From Streptomyces sp. NBC_01231 (lineage in GTDB: Bacteria; Actinomycetota; Actinomycetes; Streptomycetales; Streptomycetaceae), in the NCBI GenBank assembly GCA_035999765.1, contig CP108521.1, positions 6,944,001-7,008,000 on the forward strand: a stretch of 64,000 bases of DNA, read 5' to 3'. The position numbers and the translations under genes are program-made. The notes beneath the pieces were generated by a model. The model was given only the letters and a program-made list of their open reading frames with translations, ran no database searches and had not been told where the DNA came from. Shown piece by piece: positions 59,789 through 64,000 of this stretch. Within the stretch, counting starts at the first letter, position 1. The number at the start of each line of letters is the position of its first letter.

Positions 59789-62044
59789 TCAGCCGACCAC
59801 CCTCAGCAACAGCACGGCCCGCGCCGGAACCGTGATCGCCGTTCCCGCCCGATGGACGACCCCGGGAGCCTCGCCCTGTTCCTCCCGCGACGTGTCGACG
59901 ACCACCTCGTAGCGATCCGCCCACGGAGGCCCCGGCAGGACGAAGGTCGCCGGGCGGTCCCCCGCGTGCAGGACGGCGAGGAAGCTGTCGTCGACGATCG
60001 GGGCGCCGCGCTCGTCCCGGCCGGGGATGTCCCGGCCGGAGAGGTACATACCGAGGGTGGCGGTCGGCGCGTACCAGTCCCGTTCGGTCATCTCGGCGCC
60101 CAGCGAGGTGAACCAGGCCAGGTCCCGCAGACCGTCCGCCGAGTGGGCCCGCCCGGAGAAGAAGGCGCGGCGGCGCAGGACCGGGTGGCGGTGGCGCAGG
60201 TCGATCAGGCGGGCGGTCAGGTCGAACAGGGCCTTCCACGCGGGATCCTCCAGCAGCGCCCAGTCGACCCAGCTGATCTCGTTGTCCTGGCAGTACGCGT
60301 TGTTGCTGCCGCGCTGTGTGCGCCCCAGCTCGTCGCCCGCGACCAGCATCGGCACGCCCGTCGACAGGAGCAGGGTGGTGAGCAGGTTCCGCAGCTGGCG
60401 GCGCCTGAGCGCCCGTATCCGCTCGTCGTCCGTCTCTCCCTCCGTGCCGCAGTTCCACGACCGGTTGTCGTCCGTGCCGTCCCGGTTGCCCTCTCCGTTG
60501 GCCTCGTTGTGCTTGCGCTCGTACGACACGAGGTCGCGCAGGGTGAAACCGTCGTGCGCGGTGACGAAGTTGACCGAGGCGTAGGGGCGCCGGCCGCCCC
60601 AGGCGTACAGGTCGCTCGAGCCCGACAGCCGGTAGCCGAGGTCGCGTACGTCCGGCAGCGCGCCCCGCCAGAAGTCCCGCACCGCGTTGCGGTACCGGTC
60701 GTTCCACTCCGTCCACAGGGGAGGGAACGCCCCGACCTGGTACCCGCCCGACCCCACGTCCCACGGCTCGGCGATCAGCTTCACCCGCCGCAGCACCGGG
60801 TCCTGCGCGATGACGGCCAGGAACGGGGACAGCATGTCGACGTCGTGCATGGAGCGGGCCAGTGCCGCCGCCAGGTCGAAACGGAAGCCGTCCACGCCCA
60901 TCTCCGTCACCCAGTAGCGCAGCGAGTCGGTGATCAGGCGCAGCACGTGCGGCTGGACGACGTGCAGGGTGTTGCCGCAGCCCGTGTAGTCGGCGTACCG
61001 GCGGGCGTCCGACTGGAGCCGGTAGTAGCCCCGGTTGTCGATGCCCTTCAGGGACAGCGTCGGGCCCAGCTCGCCCGCCTCCGCCGTGTGGTTGTAGACC
61101 ACGTCGAGGATGACCTCGATCCCGGCCGCGTGCAGGGCCCGCACCATCCGCCTGAACTCGCCGACCTGCTGACCCGTCGTACCGGAGGCGGCGTAGCCCG
61201 CGTGCGGCGCGAAGTAGCCGATCGAGTTGTAGCCCCAGTAGTTCTTCAGGCCCTTGCGCAGCAGATGGTCCTCGTGCGCGAACTGGTGGACGGGGAGCAG
61301 CTCGACGGCCGTCACGCCCAGTGTGACGAGGTGCTCGATCGCCGCCGGGTGGGCCAGCCCCGCGTACGTCCCGCGCAGCTCCTCCGGAATCCCCGGGTGC
61401 AGGCGCGTGAAGCCCCGCACATGCACCTCGTAGATCACCGAGTCCGCCCACGGTGTCTTCGGCCGCCGGTCGTCCATCCACTCGTCCTCGGAGGCGTCGT
61501 CGTGGACGACCACGCCCTTGGGGACGTACGGCGCCGAGTCCCGCTCGTCGCGCACGGTGTCCGCGATCTGCTGCTGCGGCCAGTCGCGGACGTGCCCGTA
61601 CACCTCCGGCGGCAGGCCGAAGTCGCCGTCGACCGCGCGCGCGTACGGGTCCAGGAGCAGCTTCGCCGGATTCCACCGGCCGCCGGTCCACGGATCCCAG
61701 CGGCCGTGCACCCGGTAGCCGTAGCGCTGGCCGGGCATCACGCCGGGGACGAAGCCGTGCCATATCTCGTGGGTGAGCTCGGTGAGCCGGGCGCGGGTCT
61801 CCTTGCCCCGTTCGTCGAAGAGGCACAGCTCGACCGCCTCCGCCCCGCCCGCCCACAGCGCGAAGTTGGTCCCCGCGACCCCGTCCGGACCGACCCGGAA
61901 ACGGGCGCCCAGCGGCATCGGAGCACCCGGCCACACGGGGACACCTGGCGCCCTGCGCTGGTGCCCGCCGTTCACCACGGCGGGGCGCCCGTCCTCGGCG
62001 GCGCGTTCTTCGGCCACCGCCTTCTGCTCGGCTGCGCTGGACAC
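59789..62044 (-). CDS. glgX: Glycogen debranching enzyme GlgX
   Basis: 751-residue cytoplasmic GH13_11 isoamylase-type enzyme that cleaves alpha-1,6 branches of glucan. 'PLGARFRVGPDGVAGTNFAL' begins the CBM48-like domain. The barrel shows 'EVILDVVYNHTAEAGELGPT', the nucleophile Asp in 'GVDGFRFDLAAALARS', the Glu in 'VKLIAEPWDVGSGGYQVG' and 'FVTAHDGFTLRDLVSYE'. 'GDELGRTQRGSNNAYCQDNE' is characteristic of GlgX/TreX. GTG 62044 follows GGGAGG with an 8-nt spacing. With GlgP at 24931 it completes the breakdown branch of the alpha-glucan cycle in this window. Confidence 0.95.
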   Translation of the reverse strand: MSSAAEQKAVAEERAAEDGRPAVVNGGHQRRAPGVPVWPGAPMPLGARFRVGPDGVAGTNFALWAGGAEAVELCLFDERGKETRARLTELTHEIWHGFVPGVMPGQRYGYRVHGRWDPWTGGRWNPAKLLLDPYARAVDGDFGLPPEVYGHVRDWPQQQIADTVRDERDSAPYVPKGVVVHDDASEDEWMDDRRPKTPWADSVIYEVHVRGFTRLHPGIPEELRGTYAGLAHPAAIEHLVTLGVTAVELLPVHQFAHEDHLLRKGLKNYWGYNSIGYFAPHAGYAASGTTGQQVGEFRRMVRALHAAGIEVILDVVYNHTAEAGELGPTLSLKGIDNRGYYRLQSDARRYADYTGCGNTLHVVQPHVLRLITDSLRYWVTEMGVDGFRFDLAAALARSMHDVDMLSPFLAVIAQDPVLRRVKLIAEPWDVGSGGYQVGAFPPLWTEWNDRYRNAVRDFWRGALPDVRDLGYRLSGSSDLYAWGGRRPYASVNFVTAHDGFTLRDLVSYERKHNEANGEGNRDGTDDNRSWNCGTEGETDDERIRALRRRQLRNLLTTLLLSTGVPMLVAGDELGRTQRGSNNAYCQDNEISWVDWALLEDPAWKALFDLTARLIDLRHRHPVLRRRAFFSGRAHSADGLRDLAWFTSLGAEMTERDWYAPTATLGMYLSGRDIPGRDERGAPIVDDSFLAVLHAGDRPATFVLPGPPWADRYEVVVDTSREEQGEAPGVVHRAGTAITVPARAVLLLRVVG

Positions 62045-62196
62045 CGTTCAGCCTCCCACGGCTCGTGGAACGACAGGGAAAAGGGCGTACGGCGTCCCGG
62101 TCGTGGCACCCTCTCGAGTCATTCTCCCCACTGTTCTGCCCAGCGCTTGGCTCGCACTCACGTTTCCCAGGAGCATGCCCGCTCGTTGGGGTCGTC

Positions 62197-63426
62197 GTGA
62201 GGCACGTAACTGGGCGCGCAGGGCGCGTGGGGGTCGCACTGACCGCCGTACTGACATGGGCAGGACTCGTCGCCGGAGCCGCGGGATGTACGGCGGACGA
62301 CGCCGGCGGCATCGACATCGGCGGACTCGGCAAACCCCCGGCGCCCGAGGACGTCATCCGGATCTCCCCGGACGACGGCGCCAGGAACGTGCGCCCCGGG
62401 GAGAGGTTCCGGGTACGGGTGCCCAGCGGGCGCCTGGAGTCGGTCCGGGTCGTCAAATCCCAGGACGCACAGGAGTTCCCGGTCCCCGGGCGGCTCTCCG
62501 GCGACCGCCTCAGCTGGGAGCCCGACGAGGAGAGGCTGGCGCTCGCCGCCGAGTACACCGTCGACGCGGTCGCCCTGGACGGCCACGGCCGCCGCTCCGC
62601 CCGGCACACCAGCTTCACCACGAAGGTCCCCGAGGAGCGCTTCATCGGGTACGTCACCCCGGAGAACCGCGCCACCGTCGGCACCGGAATGATCGTCTCC
62701 CTGGAGTTCAACCGGGAGATCGAGCACCGCGCCGCCGTCGAACGGGCGGTCCGCGTCACCGCGCGTCCGCCCGTGAAGATCCGCCCGCACTGGTTCGGCA
62801 ACGGCCGCCTCGACTTCCGCCCCAAGCGGTACTGGAAGCCCGGCACACAGGTCACGGTCTCCCTGCGGCTGCGGGACGTCGAGGGGGCACCGGGGGTCTA
62901 CGGCGTCCAGCACAAGACGTTCTCCTTCACCGTCGGCCGCAGCCAGGTCTCCCTGGTGGACGCGGCCCGGCACACCATGGAGGTCCGGCGGGACGGCGAA
63001 CTGCTCGCCACCGTGCCGATCACCGCCGGCGCCCCGAAGACGACCACGTACAACGGCCGGATGGTCGTCAGCGAGATGCTCGAAGTGACCCGGATGAACA
63101 GCCGAACGGTCGGCTTCGGCGGCGAGTACGACATCCCGGACGTCCCGCACGCCATGCGCCTGACCGACTCCGGCACCTTCCTGCACGGCAACTACTGGGC
63201 GCCGGACGCCTTCGGCCAGGTCAACGTCAGCCACGGCTGCGTGGGCCTCATGGACGTGAAGGGCGGCGGGTCGGACACGCCCGCGGGCTGGTTCTTCGAC
63301 CGCAGCCTCGTCGGGGACGTCGTCGAGGTCGTCCACAGCAACGACAAAGAGGTCGATCCCGCCAACGGTCTCGGAGGCTGGAACATGGGCTGGAAGGATT
63401 GGAAGGCGGGCGGGGCGGTGAAGTAG
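62197..63426 (+). CDS. L,D-transpeptidase lipoprotein (YkuD domain)
   Basis: 409-residue lipoprotein acting on peptidoglycan outside the membrane. The signal (GRAGRVGVALTAVLTWAGLV) ends at lipobox AAG-C. Two Ig-like domains follow (about 50-150 and 150-245; 'VIRISPDDGARNVRPGERFR', 'FIGYVTPENRATVGTGM'). The YkuD catalytic domain (250-380) has 'HGNYWAPDAFGQVNVSHGCV' with the catalytic His and Cys in SHGC. This is the layout of mycobacterial LdtMt2-like enzymes. GTG 62197 is the most likely start although its RBS is weak. A second related lipoprotein begins 160 bp downstream. Confidence 0.93.
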   Translation: MRHVTGRAGRVGVALTAVLTWAGLVAGAAGCTADDAGGIDIGGLGKPPAPEDVIRISPDDGARNVRPGERFRVRVPSGRLESVRVVKSQDAQEFPVPGRLSGDRLSWEPDEERLALAAEYTVDAVALDGHGRRSARHTSFTTKVPEERFIGYVTPENRATVGTGMIVSLEFNREIEHRAAVERAVRVTARPPVKIRPHWFGNGRLDFRPKRYWKPGTQVTVSLRLRDVEGAPGVYGVQHKTFSFTVGRSQVSLVDAARHTMEVRRDGELLATVPITAGAPKTTTYNGRMVVSEMLEVTRMNSRTVGFGGEYDIPDVPHAMRLTDSGTFLHGNYWAPDAFGQVNVSHGCVGLMDVKGGGSDTPAGWFFDRSLVGDVVEVVHSNDKEVDPANGLGGWNMGWKDWKAGGAVK

Positions 63427-63586
63427 TCCCACAGGGGGGAAGGGCGGTCCGACTGCCCGTTGATGTTGGGACGGAACGGTGACCTTTGGCTCACACGATG
63501 CTCAAAACCCTCCGGTTAATATGCGCCGATGCGCGTGCAGCGCGCTTGGGGCGCGGGCCTGACCAGGCCCGTCGAGGGGAGCAGAC

Positions 63587-64000
63587 TTGAACGTGCGACC
63601 GATATCGGGGGCGTCGGTTGACGCGCGGGACCGAGGCGGCAGGGGGGCGTTGGCGCTGATACTGGGCGTCCTGCTGCTGACCGTCACCGCGTGCGGCGGG
63701 GGAGGCGACTCCGGCTCGGGGTCGGGTGAGGGGAAGAGCGGGGACGACAGGGCGGCACAGGCCAAGCAGTCACAGGCGGTTGTCACCATCGCCCCCAAGG
63801 ACGGCGCGAAGTCCGTCGACACCAGCGGCGCTCTCGAAATCAGCGCCGCCCGGGGCAAACTGATCGAGGTCCAGGTCAAGGACGCCGAGGGCACCGCGAT
63901 ATCCGGGAAGACAACCGGCGGCGGCGCCTCCTGGACGCCGTCCGCGCACCTGGCCTCCGGCACCAAGTACAGCGTGCACGCCGTCGCCAAGGACTCCGAG
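63587..64000 (+). CDS. Lipoprotein with Ig-like domain, probable second L,D-transpeptidase (5' part only)
   Basis: 138 codons to the end of the window. The signal peptide reads GALALILGVLLLTVTAC with the lipobox Cys, followed by a Gly/Ser-rich linker. An Ig-like domain then begins at 'VVTIAPKDGAKSVDTSGALE' with 'LIEVQVKDAEGTAISGKTTG', which parallels the first Ig-like domain of the L,D-transpeptidase just upstream. The catalytic domain would lie beyond the window. The start is TTG 63587 (GAGGGGAG lies about 6 nt upstream) or GTG 63593. A possible -10 TTAATAT lies near 63516. Confidence 0.8.
   Translation, partial: MNVRPISGASVDARDRGGRGALALILGVLLLTVTACGGGGDSGSGSGEGKSGDDRAAQAKQSQAVVTIAPKDGAKSVDTSGALEISAARGKLIEVQVKDAEGTAISGKTTGGGASWTPSAHLASGTKYSVHAVAKDSE

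Overview
The window is high-GC actinobacterial DNA, almost certainly from a Streptomyces chromosome. The evidence is the strong G/C third-position bias, frequent GTG/TTG starts, leaderless-type promoters, Tat and lipoprotein signals, and gene content. The content includes a GlgE maltosyltransferase cluster, a DpiBA-type two-component system, tandem M4 proteases and an RHS/Hint secreted toxin. Rare TTA (bldA) codons occur in only a few genes. No rRNA, tRNA, CRISPR array or complete transposon was seen.

Layout. 1-3068: sugar ABC importer (two permeases and a lipoprotein binding protein, all on the minus strand) with a small GntR regulator; a DasR/HutC-like operator lies inside the importer promoter. 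3112-3899: a two-gene cassette of unknown function (copy A) behind a structured leader. 3896-8074: two-component system facing a C4-dicarboxylate (DctA) symporter. 8431-10954: TetR repressor and divergent DHA2-type MFS exporter with two palindromic operators between them. 11038-15092: DUF2127-like membrane protein, leaderless MerR regulator with a WCPPC thioredoxin, and a HelD-like ATPase. 15170-27546: alpha-glucan/GlgE pathway (glgE-treS-pep2-glgB on minus, glgP on plus) interrupted by a secreted S8 protease. 27569-32209: DUF1990-type protein and two M4 metalloproteases. 32504-36039 and 50824-54473: two pairs of ABC half-exporters. 54679-58250: DrrAB-type ABC exporter plus NarL-type two-component system. 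58251-62044: Tat-exported sulfatase and glgX. 62197-64000: two L,D-transpeptidase-type lipoproteins, the second cut by the window end.

The two ABC exporter pairs are separated by about 14.7 kb of accessory DNA. This island carries a LamG-type secreted protein, a 2311-residue RHS-Hint polymorphic toxin, an overlapping candidate immunity gene, a second copy (B) of the two-gene cassette, and an XRE/TPR-type regulator broken by a +1 frameshift. Both island ends keep pieces of the neighbouring ABC genes: the first codons of one exporter are repeated at the right edge, and a shuffled remnant of the other pair lies at the left edge. The island therefore entered an ABC operon junction and left a scar.

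Working together. GlgE, TreS, Pep2 and GlgB interconvert trehalose, maltose, maltose-1-phosphate and branched alpha-glucan; GlgP and GlgX break glucan down. The most interesting possibly undescribed element is the duplicated cassette A/B: two diverged small protein pairs, 45 kb apart, share a nearly identical 5' leader with a GC-rich hairpin followed by a small hairpin that encloses the Shine-Dalgarno sequence.
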